Of a DNA stretch of 64,000 nt, positions 56,107 to 64,000 are shown piece after piece (the stretch's first letter is position 1; each line of letters opens with the position of its first letter). The stretch is from contig NZ_VXKN01000001.1 in the NCBI RefSeq assembly GCF_008693185.1, positions 1 to 64,000 of the forward strand, in the 5' to 3' direction. The DNA comes from Acinetobacter qingfengensis. GTDB lineage: Bacteria > Pseudomonadota > Gammaproteobacteria > Pseudomonadales > Moraxellaceae. Position numbers and translations under genes: made by a program. Below the pieces are notes generated by a model. It had not been told where the DNA came from, did not search any database, and was given only the letters and a program-made list of their open reading frames with translations.

Positions 56107-58533
56107 TTAATGTCGAGCTGCTTTCGCCTCATCAATTGCCTTGACAATTGGTGTTTTAGGTAAAGGTTTTGGCATTTCAGTCAACGCCAGTGGTAAAATT
56201 TCATCAATGGATTTGACAGCCTTAATTTCTAATCCTGCTTTTACATTTTCTGGAATTTCTTTCAGATCACGTACATTTTCTTGAGGAATAAAGACTAATT
56301 TTATGCCACCACGATGGGCTGCAAGTAGTTTTTCTTTAAGGCCACCGATACGTAATGCATGACCACGCAATGATGTTTCACCTGTCATGGCAATGTCCGC
56401 ACGAATCGGAATACCTGTAAATGCAGATACCAGCGCTGTAGTTAATGCCAAACCTGCTGATGGACCATCTTTTGGCGTAGCACCTTCTGGTAAATGCACA
56501 TGTACATCGGTTTCTTCAAATCGTGAAGCTTCAATTCCCAGTTCGTCTGCACGAGTACGGACGACAGTCATGGCAGCGGTAATAGATTCTTTCATAACAT
56601 CACCCAGTGAACCGGTTGTAATGAATTTACCTTTACCTTTTACTGCTGCAACTTCAATGGTTAAAAGTTCACCACCAACAGAAGTCCAAGCCAAGCCATT
56701 AACACGGCCAATTTGTGCTTCTTCTTCTGCAATACCATAATCAAATTTCTGTACACCCAGATATTCCGGTAAGTTTTCAGCGGTAACATCAATGTGCAGG
56801 TTTTTGGTTTTGTTGCTAACAGCTTGTTTTACAACTTTACGTGCAATTTTGGAAACCTCACGCTCCAGACTACGTACACCGGCTTCACGAGTATAGTGGC
56901 GTACAATGTCACGAATTGCTTCTTCATGAACACTTAACTCTTTGGTACGCAAACCATTGTCTTTAATTGCTTTAGGTACAAGGTAACGTTCTGCAATATT
57001 GACTTTTTCCTCTTCGGTATAACCCGGCAAACGAATAACTTCCATACGGTCAAGTAATGCCTCTGGAATGTTCATGCTGTTTGCAGTACAAATAAACATA
57101 ACTTCCGATAGATCTAAATCTAGATCTAGATAATGGTCATTAAATTTACTGTTCTGTGATGGATCAAGAACTTCCAGTAGGGCAGAAGCTGGATCACCAC
57201 GATAGTCCTGTGCCATTTTGTCAATTTCATCAAGCAGGAAAAGTGGGTTTTTTACGCCAACCTTGCTTAATGATTGCACGATTTTACCAGGCATTGCACC
57301 AATATAGGTTCTGCGATGGCCTCGAATCTCAGCTTCATCACGTACTCCACCCAAAGCCATACGAACAAATTCACGTCCGGTTGCTTTAGCAATCGATTCA
57401 CCCAATGAAGTTTTACCAACACCAGGAGGACCCACCAGACACAAAATTGGACCGCGTAATTTTTTCACACGGGATTGGACAGCCAAGTACTCAACAATGC
57501 GGTTTTTCACATCATCCAGACCATAATGATCTGCATCCAGAATTTCCTGAGCTTTATTCAGGTTAATACTGACTTTACTGGCTTTATTCCATGGAGTATC
57601 CAGAATGACTTCAAGATAATTACGTACTACGGCAGCTTCACTTGATGCTGGTTGCATGGATTTTAATTTACGGAATTCGCTTTCTGCTTTTTTCCGTACA
57701 TGCTCAGGCAAATCTGCTTCTTCCAGACGTTTTTCGATCTCGGTAATGTCATCTTCACCGCCACCGTTCATGTCTGAAAGTTCACGTTGAATAACTTTCA
57801 TCTTTTCATTAAGAAAGTATTCACGTTGATTTTTTTCCATTTGACGTTTTACGCTGTCATGGAGACCTTGTTCAATCTGTTGTTCTTCAGATTGTTGCAG
57901 TAAATAAGTCATCAGTTCTTTGAGATGATTTTCAAATTCATCAATTTCAAGAAATTTTTGTTTGACCTCAATACTTAACGGTACGCGGGTTGCCACAAAA
58001 AATAATAATTGCGCTAAATCGTCAATTTTATTTGCTGCTGCAATCAGTTCACGTGCATTACGTAATTTGGCTTCAGCATATTGTGCAAACAAGGCATTTA
58101 CTTCTTGAATACGGGTTTTTTGCGTATCTTCATCAAGATGAATCTGCATTGGGCTAAGTTGATGTTCAGCTTCAAGATAAGTTTCATGTTCAATAATTTT
58201 TTCTAATTTTGAACGATGTAAACCTTCAATTAACACTTTGATGCAATTGTCATCATTTTCATGATTAACCACTTGTACAATACGGGCAACTGTACCGTAT
58301 TGATATAAATTGTCGTGGTCAATGTCTTCAGTCAAAGAGTCTTTTTGTGCTACTACGAAGACCAAATTATCACTGTTGCGAGCCACCTCAACCGCATTGA
58401 TTGATTTTTCACGGCCCACAAAGAGTGCAATTTGCATATGTGGATAAACCACTACATCTCGCAAAGCTAGTAAAGGCAAGGTTCCAGGAAGTTGTTCTTC
58501 ATGGGTGACTTGGTCTGTAATAATTTCAGTCAT
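56107..58533 (-). CDS. lon: ATP-dependent protease Lon
   Basis: An AAA+ Ser-Lys protease of 808 residues that degrades misfolded and regulatory proteins. It has the N-terminal substrate-binding LON domain (about 15-210), a coiled coil, the AAA module with GPPGVGKTS (about 362-370) and Walker B (FLLDEIDK), and a C-terminal protease domain with Ser in DGPSAGLA and Lys in GGLKEKLLAA. The ATG at 58533 has TAGGAG five bases upstream; the GTG two codons earlier is not needed. A palindrome and an A/T-rich stem lie upstream. Confidence 0.98.
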   Translation of the reverse strand: MTEIITDQVTHEEQLPGTLPLLALRDVVVYPHMQIALFVGREKSINAVEVARNSDNLVFVVAQKDSLTEDIDHDNLYQYGTVARIVQVVNHENDDNCIKVLIEGLHRSKLEKIIEHETYLEAEHQLSPMQIHLDEDTQKTRIQEVNALFAQYAEAKLRNARELIAAANKIDDLAQLLFFVATRVPLSIEVKQKFLEIDEFENHLKELMTYLLQQSEEQQIEQGLHDSVKRQMEKNQREYFLNEKMKVIQRELSDMNGGGEDDITEIEKRLEEADLPEHVRKKAESEFRKLKSMQPASSEAAVVRNYLEVILDTPWNKASKVSINLNKAQEILDADHYGLDDVKNRIVEYLAVQSRVKKLRGPILCLVGPPGVGKTSLGESIAKATGREFVRMALGGVRDEAEIRGHRRTYIGAMPGKIVQSLSKVGVKNPLFLLDEIDKMAQDYRGDPASALLEVLDPSQNSKFNDHYLDLDLDLSEVMFICTANSMNIPEALLDRMEVIRLPGYTEEEKVNIAERYLVPKAIKDNGLRTKELSVHEEAIRDIVRHYTREAGVRSLEREVSKIARKVVKQAVSNKTKNLHIDVTAENLPEYLGVQKFDYGIAEEEAQIGRVNGLAWTSVGGELLTIEVAAVKGKGKFITTGSLGDVMKESITAAMTVVRTRADELGIEASRFEETDVHVHLPEGATPKDGPSAGLALTTALVSAFTGIPIRADIAMTGETSLRGHALRIGGLKEKLLAAHRGGIKLVFIPQENVRDLKEIPENVKAGLEIKAVKSIDEILPLALTEMPKPLPKTPIVKAIDEAKAARH

Positions 58534-58589
58534 GGGCACTCCTAATGAGTGACAAGTAAGTTTGTCATGTTTTTATTAGTGATGTATTT

Positions 58590-58604
58590 CTTGTAAATTA
58601 CAAG
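58590..58604 (-). promoter_or_regulatory. 15-bp perfect palindrome upstream of lon
   Basis: CTTGTAA-a-TTACAAG (7-1-7) lies 57 bases upstream of the lon ATG. A second inverted repeat, AACTTGA / TCAAGTT (58608-58629), is adjacent. A possible heat-shock-like box (CTTGAT...) overlaps the latter on the minus strand, but its spacing is not convincing. Confidence 0.5.
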
Positions 58605-58786
58605 GGTAACTTGAAAAAAAAATCAAGTTTTTTGGTCAGGATTAAGTGTTTGTGTCTTATTTACCCAGTTTGGCAGCCAGCAATTAGATATTGGTTTTAA
58701 GCTTAATCTGAGATACACGTGTCTTGAATAATCATTGTCGATTAAATAATAAGACTATTTCCGATCCTTTATTTTAAAATTTCAAT

Positions 58787-59830
58787 TCAGATTTCATGAA
58801 CCAGTTGTTGAACCTCTGATGGTTCAATGGCTGTAATTTTTTTGCCAAATCCGCGTAGCCACCAGATTAGTTGTGAATTGAGTGGAACGGTGGCCTCAAT
58901 CTGTATGATATCATTATTAAGCTCACTGATTTTTTGATCTTTGGAGAGTTTGGATTCATAAAATGTACCTGCATTGGTTTTATGCATAGTAAGTTTAAGT
59001 CGAATGGGTGTAGTGGGTTGATCCGGTTGGATGCGGAAACCTAAAGTGCCAGATTCAATAAATGCATCGATATCAAATTTTATTGGATGCAATGCGCGAG
59101 ATTCCATGAGTGTTGCAGATTTAAAACGATGTAAGGCAAATGTTTGAATAGCATTGATGTTTTTATCATCACGTGTACAAACCAGATAAATTACTGCACC
59201 ACGTTGTACCAGCGCTAAAGGATTAAGAATATAGGTTTTTTCTTCATTCTGCTGATTGCGACGGCCATAGATGCATTCAATTTGCCGATCTTGTAATAGC
59301 GCTTCGTAAATGACTTGCTGAGCTTTGCGATTGACTACCGGTGGAATGAGTGGTTGTGTTGCGGGAATAATACGCACACGATTTACCCATTGCCGAACAT
59401 TATTTTGCTGTGAAGATAAGCTACGTCGTGCTAAATCAAACCATGGATTAATTTCATCAAGTAGACTGGGCGGCAGTAAATGACGTAAATGTTCTTCTAC
59501 CATCATAAATGTCACTGCTTGAGAGCTGCTCATGTGTGGCAGACTTTGCAGGGGCGCATCAGTTTTCCAGCGCCAACCTTGTGGTGTTGCACCGTTATTT
59601 TCAATAGGGAAACGCTCTGCAATCTGATTAAGGTCTCGTTGTACGGTGCGTAAACTGATTTGAATACCTTCACGTTCCAGTTGTTGCTGTAGGTCACGTG
59701 TACCAATCCATTTCCCATTAGGTAAACGGGACAGAATTTGCCATTGGCGATAGAGACTATTGCCGGTTTCTTTATCTTGAGAAGCAACAGTACTGGATTT
59801 TTTTGCTACTGATTTTTTTGTATTTGACAT
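58787..59830 (-). CDS. WYL-domain transcriptional regulator
   Basis: The 347-residue protein has an N-terminal winged-helix region (about 25-95; QQQLEREGIQISLRTVQRDL is DeoR-like), a helical linker, a WYL domain (about 165-250; the usual WYL-type strand is IYLVCTR) and a C-terminal WCX-like domain (about 275-345). The family senses single-stranded nucleic acid or nucleotides in several known cases and often controls stress or defence genes. It is divergent from the macrodomain-COG0523 operon, with 141 bases between. Confidence 0.85.
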   Translation of the reverse strand: MSNTKKSVAKKSSTVASQDKETGNSLYRQWQILSRLPNGKWIGTRDLQQQLEREGIQISLRTVQRDLNQIAERFPIENNGATPQGWRWKTDAPLQSLPHMSSSQAVTFMMVEEHLRHLLPPSLLDEINPWFDLARRSLSSQQNNVRQWVNRVRIIPATQPLIPPVVNRKAQQVIYEALLQDRQIECIYGRRNQQNEEKTYILNPLALVQRGAVIYLVCTRDDKNINAIQTFALHRFKSATLMESRALHPIKFDIDAFIESGTLGFRIQPDQPTTPIRLKLTMHKTNAGTFYESKLSKDQKISELNNDIIQIEATVPLNSQLIWWLRGFGKKITAIEPSEVQQLVHEI

Positions 59831-59971
59831 AATTTAAATGACTCAAGCACAACAATCTAAAAAAGCTTTGCAAATGTAGCATAATTTTCCAACTTGATGC
59901 TAATCTAATCAGATGCTTTGAATTGTAGTAAATATCATGCCACTGACATAATCGAAATTTAGGGGGGAATT

Positions 59972-60511
59972 ATGGTTAAAATTAATGTATTACAGGCAGA
60001 TATTACCAAAATGCAGGTTGATGCGATTGTAAATGCTGCAAATTCGTCTTTATTAGGCGGCGGTGGTGTTGATGGAGCAATTCATTATGCTGGGGGCCCA
60101 CAAATTCTGGAAGAGTGCCAGAAAATTCGGGCCAGACAGGGTGGTTGCAGAACTGGAGAAGCTGTGATTACTAGTGCAGGGTTATTAAACGCAAAATACG
60201 TTATTCATACGGTTGGCCCAATTTGGCAAGCCAATCAACCTCAGCAACATCAATTATTGGCACAATGTTATCGTAATAGCTTGCAATTGGCCGAACAGTA
60301 TCAGTGTCACTCTATTGCTTTTCCGAATATCAGTACGGGCGTGTATCATTTTCCTAAACATGAAGCTGCAATGATTGCAATTGGAACAATAAAAGATAAA
60401 CTTCTCGAACTGCATTATGTACAAACCATTTATTTCGTTTGTTTTGATGAGGTTAATTATCAGATTTATCGAGATAGAATGCAGCGCTTTAATGATCTAT
60501 ATTCAGGTTAA
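59972..60511 (+). CDS. Macrodomain protein (ADP-ribose-processing, YmdB-type)
   Basis: A single macrodomain of 179 residues, with the signature VNAANSSLLGGGGVDGAIHYAGG (split here as VNAANSSLLGG at 21-31 and GGVDGAIH at 32-39), the ISTGVYHFP loop (about 112-120), and the length of E. coli YmdB. Known members remove O-acetyl-ADP-ribose or ADP-ribose from targets. The ATG has AGGGGGGAA, a strong RBS. The next gene starts 2 bases after the stop, so the two are co-translated. Confidence 0.9.
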   Translation: MVKINVLQADITKMQVDAIVNAANSSLLGGGGVDGAIHYAGGPQILEECQKIRARQGGCRTGEAVITSAGLLNAKYVIHTVGPIWQANQPQQHQLLAQCYRNSLQLAEQYQCHSIAFPNISTGVYHFPKHEAAMIAIGTIKDKLLELHYVQTIYFVCFDEVNYQIYRDRMQRFNDLYSG

Positions 60512-60513
60512 AT

Positions 60514-61527
60514 ATGATTCTTGTACAAACTGTAGCAACTCACATCATTACCGGATTTCTTGGTGCGGGTAAAACCACTTTATTAAAAAAATTACTGGCA
60601 CAAAAACCTGAGAAAGAAATTTGGGCTGTATTAATGAACGAGTTTGGTGAGATTGGTCTTGATCAGAGCTGGGTGGCTGAACAACAGGGAATTGCAGTGA
60701 AAGAAGTACTTGGAGGATGTTTATGTTGTACTTCGCAATTACCCATGCAGATTACTCTAGCAAGATTATTAACTGAATATAAACCACATCGGTTATTTAT
60801 AGAGCCTACAGGATTAGGGCATCCCAAAATGTTGATTGAGCAGCTTTCTGAGCCACACTGGCGTGCTAGTTTGCAACTTAAACAAGTCATAACGCTATTG
60901 GATGGTCACCGCTTGCATGAGCAACTTTGGAAACAATACGATATTATTTTACAACAACTGGATGTAGCTGATGTTATTGTCGTATCACATCATCAACAAA
61001 TGCAGGCAGAAGACCACCAGCAATTACAGCAACTTCAACATGCTTATGCTTATAGTGGTAAACACTGGCAATTTAGTGATTTTGGCAAAATTAATCTAAA
61101 AGAAATTGATGTAGACAGAGAAAATATTACTGTTAAAAAACAGCCTTTATTATCTCTAGCACGAAGTAATGTTTCTCAAATATCAGAAAACCATGGGCCT
61201 AAAACCTTACCCTATTATTATCAGACTCAACGACAGGGCTATTATGTCGCAGGTTGGCATTTACCTAAAAATTGGCAATTTGAAACTGATACATTATTAC
61301 ATGCATTACAGCAACTTGAGCAGCCTGAACGTATAAAAGCTAAACTTAATACAGAACAAGGCTGGATTGATATCAATGCCATTCCATCAAATTTTGCTAT
61401 AGATGTTAGCGCTCAAGCCGGGCTGGATAATCGTTTGGAAATTATTAGCCGGCAAGCACAGGATTGGCGCGAGATTGAAACTATTTTACTGAATAGCCAG
61501 ATGAAAGTTGATTTAGATCAAGCATAG
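60514..61527 (+). CDS. COG0523 (CobW/G3E) family GTPase
   Basis: A 337-residue metal-chaperone-type GTPase: P-loop GFLGAGKTT (about 14-22), an NEFGEIGLD strand, the metal-binding CxCC motif (GGCLCCTS, about 67-74), and EPTGLGHP. The C-terminal part (about 235-335) is a CobW-C-like domain with few His. COG0523 proteins insert or move Zn, Co or other metals; several are induced by zinc shortage. The gene follows the macrodomain gene by 2 bases. Which metal is not decided by the sequence. Confidence 0.9.
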   Translation: MILVQTVATHIITGFLGAGKTTLLKKLLAQKPEKEIWAVLMNEFGEIGLDQSWVAEQQGIAVKEVLGGCLCCTSQLPMQITLARLLTEYKPHRLFIEPTGLGHPKMLIEQLSEPHWRASLQLKQVITLLDGHRLHEQLWKQYDIILQQLDVADVIVVSHHQQMQAEDHQQLQQLQHAYAYSGKHWQFSDFGKINLKEIDVDRENITVKKQPLLSLARSNVSQISENHGPKTLPYYYQTQRQGYYVAGWHLPKNWQFETDTLLHALQQLEQPERIKAKLNTEQGWIDINAIPSNFAIDVSAQAGLDNRLEIISRQAQDWREIETILLNSQMKVDLDQA

Positions 61528-61545
61528 GGACAAATCAAAAAGGTT

Positions 61546-62868
61546 CTACTGATCCTGATCTTGTTCCTGATTAAGCTGTACAGGCATTTTGGTGACTAGC
61601 AATTGATCAATCTTATAATGGTCAATATCTACCACCTCAAATTTAAAACCTTCATGCTCAACAAAATCTGCTGGACGAGGAATTTTTCGTAAACGATACA
61701 TCATGAAGCCTGCAATGGTTTCATAATTTTCCCATTCAGGAAAATCTTCAATATTTAAAGCATGCTTAATATCTTCAATTGGTGTGGTACCTTCAATTAA
61801 CCATGAATTTTCATCACGTTTAATAATTTGTTGTTCTTCTTCCATCGGCGAAACCCAGTCACCCATTACGGTAATCATAATGTCGGAAAGCGTAATAACC
61901 CCCACAACCAAGGCATATTCATTCATTACTACCGCAATTTTTTCTTTTGTTGCACGGAAACGATCCAGTAATTCCGATAAAGTCAATGAGTCAGGAATAA
62001 TCAACACATTTCGGATTGTAGATTCATTTAATTGAATAAATGATTGATTATTCATAATTTTAACTAGAATATCTTTGGTGTCTACGTATCCAATGACCTG
62101 ATCTATCTGTTCATTACAAACTAAAAATTTGGAATAAGGGTATTCTGCGATTTTTTGACGAATGCTGTGCTCAGACTCTTTCAAGGTAAAGTACACCACA
62201 TTTTCACGTGTGGTCATACTTGATGGTACAGTACGTTCTTCAAGCTCAAATACATTTTCAATAAAGTGATGTTCCTGTTGTTGTAAAACACCTGCTTGTG
62301 CACCGGCATCTACAATGGCAGAAATATCATCAAAAGTAATATTATCGTCACGTGTGGTATTAATTTTTAATAATCTGAAAATCAGATTGGCAAAAGCATT
62401 TATTAACCATGCCAAAGGCTTGCAGATGGTAATGAAAACGCCAATCGGTTTAATCACAGAGATTGCAATACGTTCGGGGGCAATCATTGCCATACGTTTG
62501 GGCATTAAATCTGCAAACAAAATAAATAGTGAAGTTACCAAAGTAAATGACAGGGTAAAACCAATGGTTTGTGCCCATGCGCCAGTATAGTAACGTTCGA
62601 CCAGTTGTACTAGATATGGACGAAATGCGGCTTCACCAAGAATACCACCAAGAATAGCAATTGCATTCAATCCAATTTGTGAGGCTGCGAAAAAATCAGC
62701 TGAATTTTCTTGAAGTCTAAGTACCCGGCCTGCACGTTCATCACCTGCTTCATCAAGTAATTTTAATTTAATCTTTCGAGCACCTGCCAAAGCAATTTCT
62801 GAGAGGGAAAGAAACCCTGCACATGTGATTAAAGCAATAATAACAATGATATTTTGAAATAAACTCAC
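61546..62868 (-). CDS. paeA: CNNM/CorC-type membrane protein, PaeA-like (polyamine efflux)
   Basis: A 440-residue protein: DUF21/CNNM membrane part (about 1-190; four helices), a CBS pair (about 205-330) and a CorC_HlyC C-terminal domain (about 345-425). The sequence (LSEIALAGARKIKLKLLDE; RTVPSSMTTRENV; VMNEYALVVGVITL) is very close to E. coli YtfL, later named PaeA, a putrescine/cadaverine exporter. The transporter activity is from E. coli, and is inferred here. A convergent gene ends 18 bases away. Confidence 0.88.
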   Translation of the reverse strand: MSLFQNIIVIIALITCAGFLSLSEIALAGARKIKLKLLDEAGDERAGRVLRLQENSADFFAASQIGLNAIAILGGILGEAAFRPYLVQLVERYYTGAWAQTIGFTLSFTLVTSLFILFADLMPKRMAMIAPERIAISVIKPIGVFITICKPLAWLINAFANLIFRLLKINTTRDDNITFDDISAIVDAGAQAGVLQQQEHHFIENVFELEERTVPSSMTTRENVVYFTLKESEHSIRQKIAEYPYSKFLVCNEQIDQVIGYVDTKDILVKIMNNQSFIQLNESTIRNVLIIPDSLTLSELLDRFRATKEKIAVVMNEYALVVGVITLSDIMITVMGDWVSPMEEEQQIIKRDENSWLIEGTTPIEDIKHALNIEDFPEWENYETIAGFMMYRLRKIPRPADFVEHEGFKFEVVDIDHYKIDQLLVTKMPVQLNQEQDQDQ

Positions 62869-62973
62869 GGTACACCTATAAAAATTATTTGCTTTAGTTG
62901 CTTCACTGACACAGATCTAATGATTTTAATACAAGAACGAACACAAGAAAAAAATAATGAAACAGCTTGGGGC

Positions 62974-63012
62974 TGTTGACATTTTGTAAAAATCATCAAT
63001 GAAATGTCAACA
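62974..63012. promoter_or_regulatory. 11-bp inverted repeat upstream of paeA
   Basis: TGTTGACATTT (62974-62984) and AAATGTCAACA (63002-63012), perfect arms 17 bases apart, between paeA and the LysR-type gene. It could be an operator of paeA or a long-range hairpin. Confidence 0.45.
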
Positions 63013-63050
63013 TATCTTAATTATTTTACCTTAAAAAAGTAATTTTGAGA

Positions 63051-63081
63051 TAAAAAAGAAGCCATATTTGTATATGGCTTC
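63051..63081 (-). terminator. Rho-independent terminator after the LysR-type gene
   Basis: On the minus strand GAAGCCATAT-acaa-ATATGGCTTC is followed by TTTTTTA, 12 bases after the stop. Confidence 0.9.
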
Positions 63082-63092
63082 CTGATTTTTAA

Positions 63093-64000
63093 CTAATATT
63101 GAATATGTGTAGGGAAGGAATGATTATTATTGGATAAATATTCACGTTTCTCTTCTTCCACCATTTGCCTGGCCACGAATAGAATTAATTGACGTAACCA
63201 ACGATGTGCCGGATGATGATGTAGCAACGGACACCACGCCATTTTAAGTTCAAATTCAGGAATATAAAATGGTGGATCTTTAATTACAATTTTATTATTT
63301 GGGGTTTGCAATTGTGCAATCCGAGAGGGTAATGTTGCAATTAGATCAACATTTTGTACCAATAACGCTGGAATTTGATAATGTCGGGTAAATACTGAAA
63401 TTTTGCGCTTCTGACCAATACGTTCCAGTGCTTGGTCAATCCAGCCTAACCCTGCCTGTTTTTCAGGATTAACCCCAAAACCGACACCCATTCCTGTTTT
63501 AGATACCCAAATATGTTGCGAATCCAGATAAGCCTTTAAATTTAAATGTGAAACGGCTGGGTGTTTCTCACTGAGTAAACAGCTAAAACTATCACGCCAA
63601 ACCAGAACCTGATGAAAGCTTTGAGGAATATCATTAAATCGATTAATTGCCAAATCAACTTTACCTTGTTCCATATCGCGGTAAGACACATCACTCGGTG
63701 TTAGAAAATCTAATACGACATTGGGTGCTTCGGAGCGTAAAGCCTTGATTAATCTTGGGACAAGTGTTGCCTCAGCATAATCTGAAATCATGATACGAAA
63801 TACACGATTAGATGTATAAGGACGAAATTCTGTCCGAGGTTCAAGAATCATAGATAGATCAGATAGTGCATCACGAATGCGAGGCTGTAACTCCAAAGCC
63901 CGTTCGGTAGGTGTCATACCTTCTGATGAACGAATAAGCAGGGGATCATTAAATAATGTTCTCAAACGGCGTAAAATATTACTCATTGCTGGCTGGGTAA
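63093..64000 (-). CDS. LysR-type regulator, 5' end outside window
   Basis: A LysR-family protein read on the minus strand. Its first residues in the window (TQPAMSNILRRLRTLFNDPLLIR) are the end of the HTH recognition helix and wing, so about 30-35 residues and the start codon lie beyond the right edge. The effector domain follows (about 90-290). Sequence resembles the NodD/LeuO-like group with RNVTRAAE-type HTH upstream expected. An internal ATG at 63986 is not the true start. The target is not known. Confidence 0.85.
   Translation of the reverse strand, partial: TQPAMSNILRRLRTLFNDPLLIRSSEGMTPTERALELQPRIRDALSDLSMILEPRTEFRPYTSNRVFRIMISDYAEATLVPRLIKALRSEAPNVVLDFLTPSDVSYRDMEQGKVDLAINRFNDIPQSFHQVLVWRDSFSCLLSEKHPAVSHLNLKAYLDSQHIWVSKTGMGVGFGVNPEKQAGLGWIDQALERIGQKRKISVFTRHYQIPALLVQNVDLIATLPSRIAQLQTPNNKIVIKDPPFYIPEFELKMAWCPLLHHHPAHRWLRQLILFVARQMVEEEKREYLSNNNHSFPTHIQY

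Noticed and set aside
56387..56740. A 117-codon frame opposite lon
   Set aside because: It mirrors the Lon protease domain and has no independent support.

Overview
The window reads as chromosomal DNA of an Acinetobacter-like gammaproteobacterium (Moraxellaceae). The evidence is the low G+C content, the gene set (trpGDC, GTP-type PEP carboxykinase, FepA/CirA-type receptors, a CzcI-CBA zinc system, a FtnA-like bacterioferritin, a GbuA/GbuR pair) and the short housekeeping operons. The genus is inferred from protein resemblance recalled from memory, not from a search. There is no prophage, insertion sequence or CRISPR array that I can see. One tRNA gene (Asn) is present.

Layout. 1-2.7 kb: the end of an amino-acid permease, a YpjD/CcsA-type membrane protein, and ffh. 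2.8-9 kb: pckG on the minus strand, then a lipid-kinase/metallophosphoesterase pair and groES-groEL behind a clear sigma-32-type promoter. 9.1-12.1 kb is a small accessory stretch: a 58-codon coiled-coil frame, a helix-turn-helix regulator, a divergent small YadA-like trimeric autotransporter with two identical palindromic repeats between them, and a PanC paralogue whose pantoate and ATP site residues are altered. 12.3-16.9 kb: ligA, a DUF2799-type lipoprotein, an extended SDR and a heme-free type bacterioferritin. 17.3-22 kb: two catecholate-type TonB receptors, the second (FepA-like) behind a strong Fur-box-like palindrome. 22-32.9 kb: an unknown helical protein, a beta-carbonic anhydrase, folE, an Smr protein, trpGDC, a guanidinobutyrase with its LysR regulator, and the paired DUF4130/radical SAM genes of a little-studied predicted DNA repair or modification system. 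33.3-43.8 kb: a third siderophore receptor with a Fur-box-like site, then a zinc/cadmium/cobalt efflux block (CzcI-like, CzcC, CzcB, CzcA and a CPC P-type ATPase).

44-55.4 kb holds the most distinctive biology. tmm (trimethylamine monooxygenase) and tdm (a DUF1989-GcvT fusion matching trimethylamine N-oxide demethylase) lie about 6 kb apart. A histidine kinase, response regulator and PAS protein diverge from tdm, and an ammonium transporter gene follows it. Together they could convert TMA to TMAO and then to dimethylamine and formaldehyde, with the one-carbon unit passed to tetrahydrofolate. Between the two parts are tRNA-Asn, an Lrp-type regulator, a YitT protein and tyrB.

55.6-64 kb: an RcnB-like periplasmic protein, lon with a 15-bp palindrome upstream, a WYL-type regulator divergent from a macrodomain/COG0523 GTPase operon, a PaeA-like transporter, and a LysR regulator cut by the window edge. 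Start codons were moved inward from the longest frame where a ribosome binding site, an ATG or the family length supports it.
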